Below the pieces are notes generated by a model. The model searched no databases. It was not told the DNA's origin and saw only the letters and a list, made by a program, of their open reading frames with translations. A DNA stretch of 64,000 nt, taken from contig NZ_AMZQ01000001.1 of assembly GCF_000313615.1 (NCBI RefSeq), positions 124,001 through 188,000 on the forward strand, read 5' to 3'. The stretch comes from Campylobacter showae CSUNSWCD. GTDB lineage: Bacteria > Campylobacterota > Campylobacteria > Campylobacterales > Campylobacteraceae. This document shows, one piece after another, positions 35,539-45,101 of this stretch (the stretch's first letter is position 1; the number at the start of each line of letters is the position of its first letter). A program made the translations under genes and the position numbers.

Positions 35539-36290
35539 CTTTTCTCCTTTTTCCCATTATCGCAGCGCCTATCGCGCCGCAGTAGATTGCGTTTTCGTGA
35601 GTAAAAATTTCAGCCCCCAGATGCTCGCCTAGAAGCTGTTTGAAGAGCGGCACGTTGCTAAGCCCGCCGCTTAAAAAGTAAATTTGATTTTCCAACCGTT
35701 TGATGAGAGCGGCGACCTTGTGCGCCGATGAGTCCACGATGGCATAGGCGATCTCGCTCGTTTCGGCTCCGTTTGCGCTTAGCGAGACGATCTCGCTCTC
35801 GGCAAAAACAGTGCAGGTCGAGCTTAGTTTGATAGCAGGATTTTTGCGGGCGGTTTTGTAAATTTCGCTTAGCTCTAGCTCCAGACGGCCCGCGCTGATC
35901 TCTAAAAATTTGCCCGTGCCCGCCGAGCACTTGTCGTTCATGATAAAATCCGTGGGCTTGGCGTTTTCGATCCTGATCGCCTTTGTATCCTGCCCGCCCA
36001 CGTCGATGACGGTGCAATCAGGCTCAAACAAAAAGTGCGCTCCAAGGCCGTGGCATAAAATTTCGCTCATGCTAAGCTGCGCGTAGTCCACGCTGACGCG
36101 TCCGTAGCCCGTAGCCGTCACGAAAGCCCTCGCCGTAGCCTTTTTACTCTAAAACTTCCTTGATCTGCCGCGCGACTCTAACCGCGCTAAAGCCGCTTGG
36201 TAGCAAAAACAGCTCGCAAAATTTGCCACGTTCATCCATAACGGCGACCTTTGACGACGCCCCGCCGATGTCGATACCGATAAAATGCAT
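35528..36290 (-). pseudogene. BadF/HgdC-type ATP-dependent activator, doubly broken
   Basis: ASKHA-fold ATPase that passes an electron to the reductase. Frame 1 begins MHFIGIDIGGASSK and reaches RQIKEVLE, then a TAA at 36144-36146. The next codons continue KGYGEGF in that frame, then one extra base near 36122 shifts it, after which VTATGYGRVSVDYA continues to the end. TAA from GAA and the +1 insertion together explain the usual E-E-K-G-Y-G-E-G-F-V-T-A-T-G-Y-G line. Downstream IDVGGQDTK and KCSAGTGKFLE (cluster Cys) are normal. Two separate lesions of different type make a true pseudogene likely. Start at 36290 chosen because family proteins open at this Met. Confidence 0.88.
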
Positions 36291-36700
36291 ACTTTGATCC
36301 CTAAAAAATCTTTCCGACACGCGGAACTTTGTTAAATTTGAGCGCAAATTTGAGCTCTAGTTTGTGTAAATTTGCAGAAATCGTGAATGAATATAAATTT
36401 ATGCAAATGTAAATCGCAACTGCGATCTGCTTTGGTTGAAATTATAGCCAAAATCGGACGTAAAAAGCGAGGGAAATTTGAAAAGAGTATTATTTTGTGC
36501 GTAAATTTAGAGCTTTGAACGCACGGATTGGATTAAAATTGAGCTATGAAGTTTATCAAAAAGCGCAGAATTTGACGGCGGATTTTCAATTTGATCGGGC
36601 TATAAATTTAAATTTTCGAGTTAAATTTACGCGGTCAAATTTATCCGCGGCGCAAATTTAAAAGCTTAAATTTGAATTTTGCATTAGCCGCTCGACCTGC
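36291..36700. other. AAATTT-rich spacer above the double-cubane operon
   Basis: About 400 bp. The stretch 36396-36440 is AT-rich and could hold the operon promoter; the left part (36580-36680) is dense in AAATTT words. No gene recognised. Confidence 0.4.
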
Positions 36701-37615
36701 TTACTCCAGTCTAAAAATACGCCTATAAATCGCGTTGTCGATATCGCCGTCATGCAAAAACTCCAAATAATCATTTCGCATCTCCTTGCTCATAGCGTAA
36801 AAAGGCGAGACGGGCAGCAGACACTCAAATAGCGACGCACCGCCGCAAAACGCGCTGCCGCCATCGCCGCCTTTAAAGTATATCGGCGCGCTTACAAGCT
36901 CGACCGGGTAAGGGTCAAAGGCGATGAATAGCCCGAATAAATTCGGCTCAAATAGCGAAAATTCCGGATTTTTGGGCTGATTAACATGCGGTAACGCTAC
37001 CTTGTCGGGGCCCAGCTCGTCGCCAAAACGCCAAAGCGTGCGCGCGCCGCATCCGGCTAGGTATTCCCATTCGTCCTGGCTGGGTAGGCTAAAGCCGTTC
37101 TTGCGTAAATTCGCTTCAAGCTCCTCGTGCGTGACGTCGTCAAACAAAAACGCGCGAATTTTGCCGTCTTCGCGAATTAACTTTATCGTGCTCCAAACCG
37201 TCATTTCAGAAATATCTTTGTCTTTACCGCACAAAAAATCCTCCATCTCGCCTGCGTAAATTTTAAGCCTTTCGTCGCTTAAATCTACCTCGTACCAGCT
37301 AAGTTCGGCGGGTTTTCTTTCGGCTAACATAGCGGGGATTTTGGCATGGCGAAGTGGCGAGGTTTGTCTCGCTATGAACTCGCGCAGGCTTTGATCCTCA
37401 GGACAAAAGTCGCATTGTTTTTTAATCTCTTTTGCCGAATTTTCATCTAAAACGGCAAAATCATCCCAGCCAAGTTCGGGCTCGTCCCCCGGGATAAAAA
37501 CGAACTCGCTCCCCTCAAAATCAAAAATGCCCGTCTCAAAGCTATGCTCGCCGCACGTAAATTTGCTTAAATTTAGAAATTTAAACTGCGGATATGCGGC
37601 GGATATTTTTAGCAT
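36701..37615 (-). CDS. SUMF1/FGE-like domain protein, function unknown
   Basis: A 304-residue soluble protein. The C-terminal half has SUMF1-like landmarks: FSLPSQDEWEYLAGCGARTLWRFGDE near residue 178 (the usual PTEAEWEYAA-R-GD), NLFGLFIA near 230 and a GGSAFCGGA end in place of RGGSW. The N-terminal 110 residues match nothing I know and include CDFCPED. Enzymes of this fold include formylglycine-generating enzyme and ergothioneine/ovothiol synthases, but no active-site Cys pair is clear. Single gene between two AAATTT-rich spacers. Confidence 0.6.
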   Translation of the reverse strand: MLKISAAYPQFKFLNLSKFTCGEHSFETGIFDFEGSEFVFIPGDEPELGWDDFAVLDENSAKEIKKQCDFCPEDQSLREFIARQTSPLRHAKIPAMLAERKPAELSWYEVDLSDERLKIYAGEMEDFLCGKDKDISEMTVWSTIKLIREDGKIRAFLFDDVTHEELEANLRKNGFSLPSQDEWEYLAGCGARTLWRFGDELGPDKVALPHVNQPKNPEFSLFEPNLFGLFIAFDPYPVELVSAPIYFKGGDGGSAFCGGASLFECLLPVSPFYAMSKEMRNDYLEFLHDGDIDNAIYRRIFRLE

Positions 37616-37865
37616 CGCGTCTTGTTTTTCGTTGGAATTTAGCTTTTGAAATTCTGCTTTGTTTATCTTTTTTCCTTATTAAAATTTAACGCATTTTAGC
37701 GGGCTAATCTAAAAAATGTTTAAATTTAGACGAGCGGCGCGGCTCAACTCGGCTTTGAGCTAGACCGTAAGCGATAAAATAGATTCAAGTAAAAACTATT
37801 TGTGAGTTAAAAACAGGGCGAATTTAAAAATCAAAAAGAAGGATGCGAAGCGGTAAATTTAAAAA

Positions 37866-37883
37866 GAGCCCGGAGTCGGGCTC
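37866..37883 (-). terminator. Terminator after petC
   Basis: Perfect 7-bp stem GAGCCCG / CGGGCTC around a 4-base loop, 6 bases past the petC stop. On the minus strand it is followed by TTTTTAAATTT. Confidence 0.82.
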
Positions 37884-37888
37884 AAATT

Positions 37889-38917
37889 TTAGTGTAGGCT
37901 AGACCAAACTTTGCGTTTCCAAAGCCATCCGAAGATGCCGAAAATCAGGAAGTAAATCATCATATTTATGCCTAGACTTTCGCGCTCGGCTTTTTTAGCG
38001 TCGCCCGCTTTTGCCATGTAGGCTATGACTTTGTCCTCGCTAGCTTTATTTAGACCTACGCGAGGCATTGCTGTGCCCGGTAGCATCTTTTGCGTGTCGT
38101 TTATAAATTTATGCAGATAATCATCGCCTTTTGAGCGGATCATCATCGATAAATCAGGCGGGTTTGAGCCCATATAGGCGGCTAAATTTACACGGTTGGT
38201 TAGCGTGTATTTGTTTTCGTACTTCATGTCGTGGCATCTTTGACATGCGTCGCGAAATACCTGTTCGTCGCTAACTTCTTTAGGTGCGATAGACTTTAGA
38301 TACGCGACTATATCAGCGATCTCGGCATTTGGATCTTCTCCGCCCGCTCCGAAAAAGGCCGGCATCGGATAAGGCTTTTCGTCGTTAAATTTATGCGTTA
38401 GTTTTAGTGCCTTGGTCGGATCTTTGATAAGGGCTGCCAAGAAATGCTCGTCGTATATCGCTCCTGCAGTGCTAAGATCGGGCGGCACTACGCCGTACGC
38501 TTCGCTAAGTTCAGCAGCGCTCATAGCTGTCGGCATACCCGCAGCCTCGACTCCGTGACAGCCTGCGCAGCCAGCATTTGCAAAGGTTTCTGAGCCTTTA
38601 GTCGCGTCGCCTTTGGCTAAATTTATAGCCTTTATATCGTTCCAAAACGCAGTGTAGTCTTCGAGAGATTTTTGTGCCTCTTCGAGATCTTTTTGCGCTC
38701 CGGCGACTTTTTTCTCGTCATTCAGAGCTTTTGTCGCATCAAGTGCTTTTTGTCTAGCTTCTACTACGGATTTGGCTTGATTTATATCCTCGGCGCCAAA
38801 GTCGTAATCGGCCGCGCCGACGTGCGGATGCATGACGTTATGCGCGTAAGGCTCGATACCCCAGTATGTTACGCCAGTTAAAATAACTACGATTATGAAA
38901 ATTTTTAACTCTCTCAT
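37889..38917 (-). CDS. petC: Cytochrome bc1, dihaem cytochrome c subunit
   Basis: A 342-residue membrane-anchored c-type cytochrome, accepting electrons from the Rieske protein. Two haem sites: CAGCH near residue 116 and CQRCH near 227. An N-terminal anchor (residues 5-22), a charged coiled stretch (residues 48-92) and a C-terminal membrane segment (INMMIYFLIFGIFGWLW) are visible. The dihaem form is typical of epsilonproteobacteria. Its start overlaps the petB stop by 4 bases; last gene of petABC. Confidence 0.93.
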   Translation of the reverse strand: MRELKIFIIVVILTGVTYWGIEPYAHNVMHPHVGAADYDFGAEDINQAKSVVEARQKALDATKALNDEKKVAGAQKDLEEAQKSLEDYTAFWNDIKAINLAKGDATKGSETFANAGCAGCHGVEAAGMPTAMSAAELSEAYGVVPPDLSTAGAIYDEHFLAALIKDPTKALKLTHKFNDEKPYPMPAFFGAGGEDPNAEIADIVAYLKSIAPKEVSDEQVFRDACQRCHDMKYENKYTLTNRVNLAAYMGSNPPDLSMMIRSKGDDYLHKFINDTQKMLPGTAMPRVGLNKASEDKVIAYMAKAGDAKKAERESLGINMMIYFLIFGIFGWLWKRKVWSSLH

Positions 38918-40176
38918 TTTACCGCTCCTTTTTTCTCAAGAGTCGTTATGATAGGTAAAACGACAAAAAGCAGAACGAAAAACGTAATGGTCGAGTAAAA
39001 TCCTATCCATGAGTTTGAAATACCAAGTGTCACGCCGTCGGCAGGTAGCTTGCCAAATATCGTAAGCACGATCATATCGACTACTAGCAACCAGAACCAT
39101 ACGAAAAAGCCCTTTCTTTCGTGAGCCGGAGCCACGACGTCGCTTCTATCGTAAAGCGGCATGAAAAATAGAGCTACGCCTGCGATCGCAAACGCGATAA
39201 GGCCGATGTTGTAAGCTTTAAAGCCGAAAATATCAAAGAAAAATCCGCGTAAAATCTCATACTGCCACAAGAAATACCACTCAGGATAGATGTGCGGAGG
39301 GGTTTTTAGAGCGTTGCCCGGCTCGAAATTTATCGGATCCATCGCAAAGTTGAAATGGAAACAGACTAAATAGAAAAAGAAAATCATAAAAAAGCCGATG
39401 TACATAAAGTCTTTTGCCAAAAATCCCGGCCAAAACGGAATAACTTTAGCATTTTTCTTATCGCCGCTTAGATATTTTTCAGCCTCGATATCAAAGTCTA
39501 TCTCTTCACCCGTTTCGTTATTTACGTGCGGGACGCGAAGGGTGTAAAAGTGTATCGCGACGACTGCGATCAGCACGATCGGTAGCAAGCATACGTGAAG
39601 CATGAAAAATCTCGTCAAAGTCGGATCGCTAACGGCATAGTCGCCTCTGATCCACTCGACTACCGCGTCCCCGATAACCGGGATGCCGCCGAATAAATTC
39701 GTGATAACCATCGCCGCCCAGTAGCTCATCTGACCCCAAGGTAGCATATATCCGCTAAAAGCCTCGGCTGAAAACAGGATAAAGAGCAACATACCGCTCA
39801 CCCAAATCATCTCGCGACCTTTTTTATAAGAGCCGTAGTAGATCGCCGTAAAGGTATGTATGTAGATGATTAAAAACACGACCGAAGCCGCAACCGCATG
39901 TATGTGACGCCATAGCCAGCCGTACTCGACCTCTTTCATTATAGTAAAATTTACGCTGTCAAAGGCTAAATTTATATCCGGTTTGTAGTACATAACTAGC
40001 ATAAATCCGGTAAAAATAAGCAAAGCAAAAAGCGTCGTGAGTATAACGCCCATCGCCCAGAGGAAGTTTATATTTTTCGGTATCCAGTATTCGCTGACGA
40101 GGACTTTCATTAGCTTGTTTAGGGCGATCCTCTGATCTAGCCAGTCTAAAACGCCAGTTGATTTTCTGATATGCAT
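38914..40176 (-). CDS. petB: Cytochrome bc1, cytochrome b subunit
   Basis: Quinol-oxidising, proton-moving subunit of 420 residues with about eight membrane segments and two haem b sites. WLWRHIHAVAA near residue 87 and FFMLHVCLLPIVLIAVVAIHFY near 190 carry the axial histidines; the PEWYF motif near 296 marks the quinol site. It lies 10 bases after petA and overlaps petC. Confidence 0.96.
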   Translation of the reverse strand: MHIRKSTGVLDWLDQRIALNKLMKVLVSEYWIPKNINFLWAMGVILTTLFALLIFTGFMLVMYYKPDINLAFDSVNFTIMKEVEYGWLWRHIHAVAASVVFLIIYIHTFTAIYYGSYKKGREMIWVSGMLLFILFSAEAFSGYMLPWGQMSYWAAMVITNLFGGIPVIGDAVVEWIRGDYAVSDPTLTRFFMLHVCLLPIVLIAVVAIHFYTLRVPHVNNETGEEIDFDIEAEKYLSGDKKNAKVIPFWPGFLAKDFMYIGFFMIFFFYLVCFHFNFAMDPINFEPGNALKTPPHIYPEWYFLWQYEILRGFFFDIFGFKAYNIGLIAFAIAGVALFFMPLYDRSDVVAPAHERKGFFVWFWLLVVDMIVLTIFGKLPADGVTLGISNSWIGFYSTITFFVLLFVVLPIITTLEKKGAVK

Positions 40177-40186
40177 TTTTCCCTCC

Positions 40187-40690
40187 TTACGCTTGAGCCG
40201 TTAGTTTTTCGTATTCGGGGCTAGTCTCGCCCAAAACGAGTTTCGTACCGTCTATCTTAAACGGCGGTATGTCTAGCGGGCGTGGAGGAGGGCCGAAGGT
40301 ATTTACGCCGTCTGCGTTAAATTCGCCTCCGTGACAGGCGCAAACGAAAAGTTGCTTGCCCGGTTTCCACTCCGGTATACAGCCAAGATGCGTGCAAAGC
40401 CCGATCGCCACCATATATCTAGCGCCGTCTACCACGACGTCGCGCTTGTCGTTAGGCGCCATCGAAGCGTCTTTTTTTAGGATAAATATCGGCTTTTTAC
40501 GCCACTCGATCTGGCGCATCTCGCCGTCTTTCATCGGGCTAAGATCTACAGTCGTAAATCCGGCCGCCTTTACGCTAGGAAGCGGATCCCAAGTCTTTTT
40601 AACGGCTACGAGAGTCGCTGCGCCGCCGACTGCGGCTACCGCGCCAAACGCTAGACCGATAAAATCTCGTCTTTCTTGTTTTACGGACAT
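40187..40690 (-). CDS. petA: Cytochrome bc1, Rieske iron-sulphur subunit
   Basis: A 167-residue [2Fe-2S] protein. Twin-arginine start (ERRDFIGLAFGAVA), then the two cluster boxes CTHLGC near residue 98 and CACHGG near 118. First gene of the leftward petABC operon; a clear AAAGGAAAG ribosome site lies above the ATG. Confidence 0.96.
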   Translation of the reverse strand: MSVKQERRDFIGLAFGAVAAVGGAATLVAVKKTWDPLPSVKAAGFTTVDLSPMKDGEMRQIEWRKKPIFILKKDASMAPNDKRDVVVDGARYMVAIGLCTHLGCIPEWKPGKQLFVCACHGGEFNADGVNTFGPPPRPLDIPPFKIDGTKLVLGETSPEYEKLTAQA

Positions 40691-41031
40691 TACTTTCCTT
40701 TCAACGGTTTTTGAAGAATAATCGAGATTATACTCTTATGAAAATTAAACTTTCATTTTTTCGGCAAATAGTTTAATTATTTAAACTATTTTTAAATAAT
40801 CATTTACTATTTCGTATTTTAAGGCTTTAGGGAGTAAAATTTGAGTGTAAATTTGGTTTAGTCGGTTAAATTTGACGGTCTATGAGCAGACGTAAATTTA
40901 AATTATATTTTAGTTTGCGCGTTTTACCCGCACCGCAAAAATTTGACGCCGAGCGGCTTTAAATTTACGCCGTCAAATTTGCCGTTTTTAGCGGGAAATG
41001 CTTGGTTAAATTTGATTTTAAAGGAGAATAT

Positions 41032-41412
41032 ATGCGTATCGCTTCGATCGATCATATCGTTTTAACGCTGGCAAATTTGCAACGGACGCTTGATTTTTAC
41101 ATACGCGTGCTGGGTATGCGGGAGATTGATTTTTCAAACGGACGCAAAGCTCTAGCCTTTGGCTCGCAAAAGATAAATTTGCACGTAAAAGACGAGGAGA
41201 TTTTGCCAAACGCGCGAAACGCAAACATCGGAACGGCTGATATTTGCTTACTTACCGATACGCCGCTTGAGCTAGTTTTAGAGGAGCTAGAGGTTGCCGG
41301 CATCGCCGTAGAGCAGGGCATCGTGCCGCGAACCGGCGCGCTTGGAGCGATAAACTCAATCTATGTGCGCGACCCGGACGGAAATTTGATAGAGATCAGT
41401 AGATACGTTTAA
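41032..41412 (+). CDS. VOC-family protein (glyoxalase/dioxygenase fold)
   Basis: A 126-residue small metal-binding-fold protein. IDHIVLTLANLQRTLDFYIRVLGM at the start and IYVRDPDGNLIEISRYV at the end are the two half-domains, with His, Glu and Glu as likely metal ligands. Substrate unknown; similar proteins are labelled virulence-associated or glyoxalase-like. Start at 41032 after AAAGGAG, rather than the longer 41002 start. Single gene. Confidence 0.85.
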   Translation: MRIASIDHIVLTLANLQRTLDFYIRVLGMREIDFSNGRKALAFGSQKINLHVKDEEILPNARNANIGTADICLLTDTPLELVLEELEVAGIAVEQGIVPRTGALGAINSIYVRDPDGNLIEISRYV

Positions 41413-41508
41413 ATTTGACGGGTTTGTAAATTTAACGCCAAGAGGCGAAGCGTTAAATTTAACCTCAAATTTAACGCCTGCCCTTGTTAAATAGCATTTT
41501 ATCGCGAC

Positions 41509-43374
41509 TTACTGCGACTCCCTTGCGTTCATCTTTATATAAATATGTAAGATGTCTATCGCCGCAGGCGTCACGCCGCTGATCTCGCTAGCCGCAAATA
41601 GCGTCGGCGGGGCAAATCTCTCGAGCTTTTCGACCACTTCGTTGCTAAGCCCGCTGATACCGCGGAAGCTAAAGCCTGCTGGGATTTTCACGCTCATCAT
41701 ATCTTTCATGCGGTCGATCTGTTTTTTTTGCTCGGCGATGTAGTGCTGGTATTTGGCTTCGGTTAAAATTTGCTCCAAGCTAGCTTCGTCGAGCGCCTCA
41801 AAAAATGGATCTAGCTTGCGCAGCTTTTCGCCCGTGAAGCTCTTTCTGGCGACGATTTTTTGCAGGGTTAAATTTTGGCTGATTATCTCCTCGTCTAGGC
41901 TAGCTAAAAGCTCTAAATTTCGCTTCGTCGGCGTGATCTCGGTGCTGTTTAGCAGCTCTAGCCCGCGAGCCAAATTTGACCTTATGGCTTCTATTTTCTC
42001 AAACGTCGCTTCGTCTAGCAGCCCAAGCTCGCGGCCGTATCCGCCTAGGCGTAGCACGGCGTTATCCTCGCGCAAAAGCAGCCTATACTCGGCGCGCGAG
42101 GTAAACATGCGGTAAGGCTCCTTTGTACCTTTGGTCACGAGATCGTCGATGAGAACGCCGATATAGGCCTCGTCGCGGCGCAGGACGAACGGCTCTTTGC
42201 CATCAAGCGCAAGCGCTGCGTTTATGCCGGCCATCAGCCCTTGCGCGCCCGCTTCCTCGTAGCCCGTGGTGCCGTTGATCTGGCCTGCGAGATAGAGTCC
42301 GCGCGCCTTTTTGGTCTCTAGCGTGTGTTTTAGCTCGGTCGGCTGGACGTAGTCGTACTCGATCGCGTAGCCGTGGCGCACGATGCGCGCGTTTTCAAAG
42401 CCCTTGACCGAGCGCAGCATCGCGACCTGTACTTCATACGGCAAGCTCGTAGAAAAGCCGTTGATATAGTACTCCGTGGCCTCTAGCGTCTGCGGCTCGA
42501 CGAAAAGATGATGTCTGTCGCGATCGCCGAATCTATTTATCTTATCCTCGATACTCGGGCAATAGCGCGGACCCACGCCCTCTATCTGACCCGTAAATAG
42601 CGGCGCTTTGTCGAAATTTGAGCGGATAATGTCGTGCGTGGTTTCGTTCGTGTAGGCGATGTAGCAGGGCAGCTGCGTAGGCGCGAAGTCCCGCGTGCGG
42701 AAGCTAAATGGGGTTGGATCCTCGTCGCCGCCTTGGATCTCAAGTACGCTAAAGTCTATGCTTTTAGCGTCCACGCGCGGGCAGGTGCCGGTCTTTAGCC
42801 GGCCGACTTCTAGGCCTAGTTCGCGCAGGCTATCGCTTAGATTTTTGGCGCTTAGCTCGCCCACGCGGCCGGCTTCTAGCTTGTTAAATCCGACGTGAAT
42901 GAGTCCGTTTAAAAACGTGCCCGTCGTAATGATGAGCTTGCTGGTTTTATACTCGTTGCCTAGGTGGGTTTTTACGCCCGTGATCTCGCCATTTTGGCTT
43001 AAAATTTGCGTTGCGATCTCTTGGCTGATGTCGAGATTTGGCGTATTTAGCAGTAAATTTCGCATATAGACGCGGTAGCGGTCCATATCGATCTGAGCGC
43101 GGCTACCTCGCACAGCTGGGCCCTTGCTCTCGTTTAGCACGCGAAACTGTATGCCCACGGCATCGGTCGTTAGCCCCATCTGTCCGCCTAGAGCGTCGAT
43201 CTCTTTTACGAGGTGGCCTTTTGCTAGGCCCCCTATTGCGGGGTTGCAGCTAGCTGCACCGATTTGCTCGGCTAGGATTGTGATTAGTAGCGTTTTTTTG
43301 CCCATTTTTGCGGCGGCGAGGCTGGCTTCGATGCCTGCGTGACCGCCTCCGACGACGATAATATCATAGTTCAT
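41509..43374 (-). CDS. mnmG: tRNA uridine-5-carboxymethylaminomethyl modification enzyme
   Basis: FAD protein that, with MnmE, modifies U34 of several tRNAs, 621 residues. FAD loop [12 protein letters not shown] at residues 7-18, [19 protein letters not shown] near 50, the family sequence [10 protein letters not shown] near 270 and [16 protein letters not shown] near 365. Start uncertain between ATG 43374 and TTG 43380; ATG preferred because [11 protein letters not shown] matches the family. Monocistronic. Confidence 0.96.
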   Translation of the reverse strand: MNYDIIVVGGGHAGIEASLAAAKMGKKTLLITILAEQIGAASCNPAIGGLAKGHLVKEIDALGGQMGLTTDAVGIQFRVLNESKGPAVRGSRAQIDMDRYRVYMRNLLLNTPNLDISQEIATQILSQNGEITGVKTHLGNEYKTSKLIITTGTFLNGLIHVGFNKLEAGRVGELSAKNLSDSLRELGLEVGRLKTGTCPRVDAKSIDFSVLEIQGGDEDPTPFSFRTRDFAPTQLPCYIAYTNETTHDIIRSNFDKAPLFTGQIEGVGPRYCPSIEDKINRFGDRDRHHLFVEPQTLEATEYYINGFSTSLPYEVQVAMLRSVKGFENARIVRHGYAIEYDYVQPTELKHTLETKKARGLYLAGQINGTTGYEEAGAQGLMAGINAALALDGKEPFVLRRDEAYIGVLIDDLVTKGTKEPYRMFTSRAEYRLLLREDNAVLRLGGYGRELGLLDEATFEKIEAIRSNLARGLELLNSTEITPTKRNLELLASLDEEIISQNLTLQKIVARKSFTGEKLRKLDPFFEALDEASLEQILTEAKYQHYIAEQKKQIDRMKDMMSVKIPAGFSFRGISGLSNEVVEKLERFAPPTLFAASEISGVTPAAIDILHIYIKMNARESQ

Positions 43375-43582
43375 ATTCAAATTTTCCTTGTCCTTAAAAT
43401 TCGCGATTTTATCAAAAAACAGATAAAATATACAAAAATTTAAGAAAAGACGGCGAGGAAAACTATCTTAAATTTGACGTTTTTTTGAGCCGGTGCGCGT
43501 AGTTTGGCGATTTGGTTTAAATTTATTTATAGTAATTTTTATAGAGTATTTTTTGAGAGATCGGGCGAAAATTTAACCCCGC

Positions 43583-44002
43583 TCAAATTTCCCTCGCGAT
43601 TTTGTTCATTTTAGCAAAAATTTCCGCTCGCTCGCCATCTTTTAGGCTGCCCATTTCCAGCTTCGTCATCATCTGCATAAAATCAAATTTCTTAAACATT
43701 TTCGCGGCTTCTTTGGCTTCGCGCTCTAGTTTGGCGTAGATTTGCGCTTCGTTTTCGTCGTGGGCTAAATTTCGTAAAAACGAGCCAGTCTCGCCGCTGT
43801 GAAATTTATCCGCGCCGATTTTGTCTGCCGCACTGCTTGAATTTGCATTTTCGTTAAATTTATCTAGCATCTGGGCAAAATCCGTCAAATTTGCCGCCGC
43901 GAGCGTAGAGCCTCCTAAAAATTTATCGCCTTTTTGACCTTGAGCTACGCGGTTTGCCAAGGTCTTTAAAATCTCGTTTGAAGCGCCGTTTTTGATCTGC
44001 AT
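43583..44002 (-). CDS. Unknown 139-residue protein upstream of the hyf operon
   Basis: Hydrophilic, helical protein not recognised. It has Ala/Lys/Glu-rich stretches (KLEREAKEAAKMFKKFDFMQMMTKLEMG) that loosely recall flagellar rod-binding FlgJ domains, but without the usual anchor residues, so I do not assign it. Start at 44002 after AAAAAGGAT, discarding 18 codons upstream that lack a ribosome site. Divergent from hyfA. Confidence 0.55.
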   Translation of the reverse strand: MQIKNGASNEILKTLANRVAQGQKGDKFLGGSTLAAANLTDFAQMLDKFNENANSSSAADKIGADKFHSGETGSFLRNLAHDENEAQIYAKLEREAKEAAKMFKKFDFMQMMTKLEMGSLKDGERAEIFAKMNKIAREI

Positions 44003-44354
44003 TTTTATCCTTTTTATATTACTAACGGTGAGTTCTAGCAAAAAGTATTCCGTCAAATTTGAAACGACGAGATTAAATTTTGGCTTAAGCTTTCTGAAGC
44101 ATTATAGGACTAAAATACTCTTTTAGTGCATTAGATAGCCTGAGCGTAATATTTTTATATTCGCATAAGGTTAAAAGAGTGCCTATTTTACCGCAAATTT
44201 AAAAATAAACTTAAAAATAAATAATTCATAAAAATTAATCTAAAAAATACAAAATTCGTCAGCCAAATGACGGAAATAAATTTTTAAAAGTAATACAATT
44301 AGCTCAAGATTTAAGAGAAATCAAGAATCGTAAAACAAGTAGAAAGGAGAATTT
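44003..44354 (+). promoter_or_regulatory. Upstream region of the formate hydrogenlyase operon
   Basis: About 350 bp of AT-rich DNA. A TACAAT at 44294-44299 with upstream T-runs is a plausible sigma-70 -10 box for hyfA, about 55 bases above the start. No sigma-54 GG-N10-GC pair or FhlA-type site was evident, unlike E. coli hyc/hyf. Ribosome site AAAGGAG at 44343-44349. Confidence 0.4.
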
Positions 44355-45101
44355 ATGAAACAACATAAATTTGTGATCGCCGATTACAAACGTTGTATCG
44401 GTTGCGCTACTTGCATGGCGGCCTGTTTTCGTAGCGCTTACGAGCGCGGTAAGCTTTCAAAAGCTAGACTAACAGTGCTCCGTCAAGCAAAGGGCGTCAT
44501 GCCGACGCAGTGTCGCCAGTGCGATGACGGTCCTTGCGCGAACGTATGTCCTACCGGGGCACTCAGGTTTGACGATAACTGCATCGAGCTGCATGAGGAG
44601 ATCTGCATAGGTTGCAAACTCTGCACGATCGCTTGCCCTTACGGCGCGATAAGCTCGAGCGCGGAGCTCATGCCGTCCGTTAACTACGCGGTAGAGCCGA
44701 AGTACTACCTCGAGATCGAGAGCCAGGCGGGCGCGAAAAATACCGCTATCAAATGCGATATGTGTTTCGGTCGCGAAAACGGCCCTGCATGCGTCGAGGT
44801 TTGTCCGACCAGCGCGATAATCATGGTCGATCCGCTACGCAGCCAGCACAAGCTTGGCAACAGGATCGAGCAGGAGGCGGCGCAGGATTTCGTAAATAAA
44901 ATTTTACACGGAAGCGGAAATTTAAAAGAGCCTCACGTTTTAGCCGATATCGGCGCTCAGGACGTGGACGGCGAGGGCGACGTCATCGTTATCAACGAGC
45001 TTGACAAAACTCCTAGCGAGCAGGCAAGAGAGCAAGCGGCGTCAAATTCGCGCGCTATGAACGACGAAAATAGCGGCGCACAAGGGGGTGCGAGATGGTA
45101 G
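44355..45101 (+). CDS. hyfA: Formate hydrogenlyase electron-transfer ferredoxin subunit
   Basis: A 248-residue 4x[4Fe-4S] protein of the HycB/HyfA type, expected to carry electrons from FdhF to the hydrogenase. Cys clusters: CIGCATCMAAC near residue 13, CRQCDDGPCANVCP near 55, CIGCKLCTIACP near 88, CDMCFGRENGPACVEVCP near 135. The last 80 residues are an acidic extension beyond HycB (203 in E. coli). Its stop overlaps hyfB by 7 bases. Confidence 0.92.
   Translation: MKQHKFVIADYKRCIGCATCMAACFRSAYERGKLSKARLTVLRQAKGVMPTQCRQCDDGPCANVCPTGALRFDDNCIELHEEICIGCKLCTIACPYGAISSSAELMPSVNYAVEPKYYLEIESQAGAKNTAIKCDMCFGRENGPACVEVCPTSAIIMVDPLRSQHKLGNRIEQEAAQDFVNKILHGSGNLKEPHVLADIGAQDVDGEGDVIVINELDKTPSEQAREQAASNSRAMNDENSGAQGGARW

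Noticed and set aside
43583-44002. FlgJ-like rod-binding protein
   Set aside because: Only loose helical composition in common; conserved anchor residues are absent, so left unassigned.
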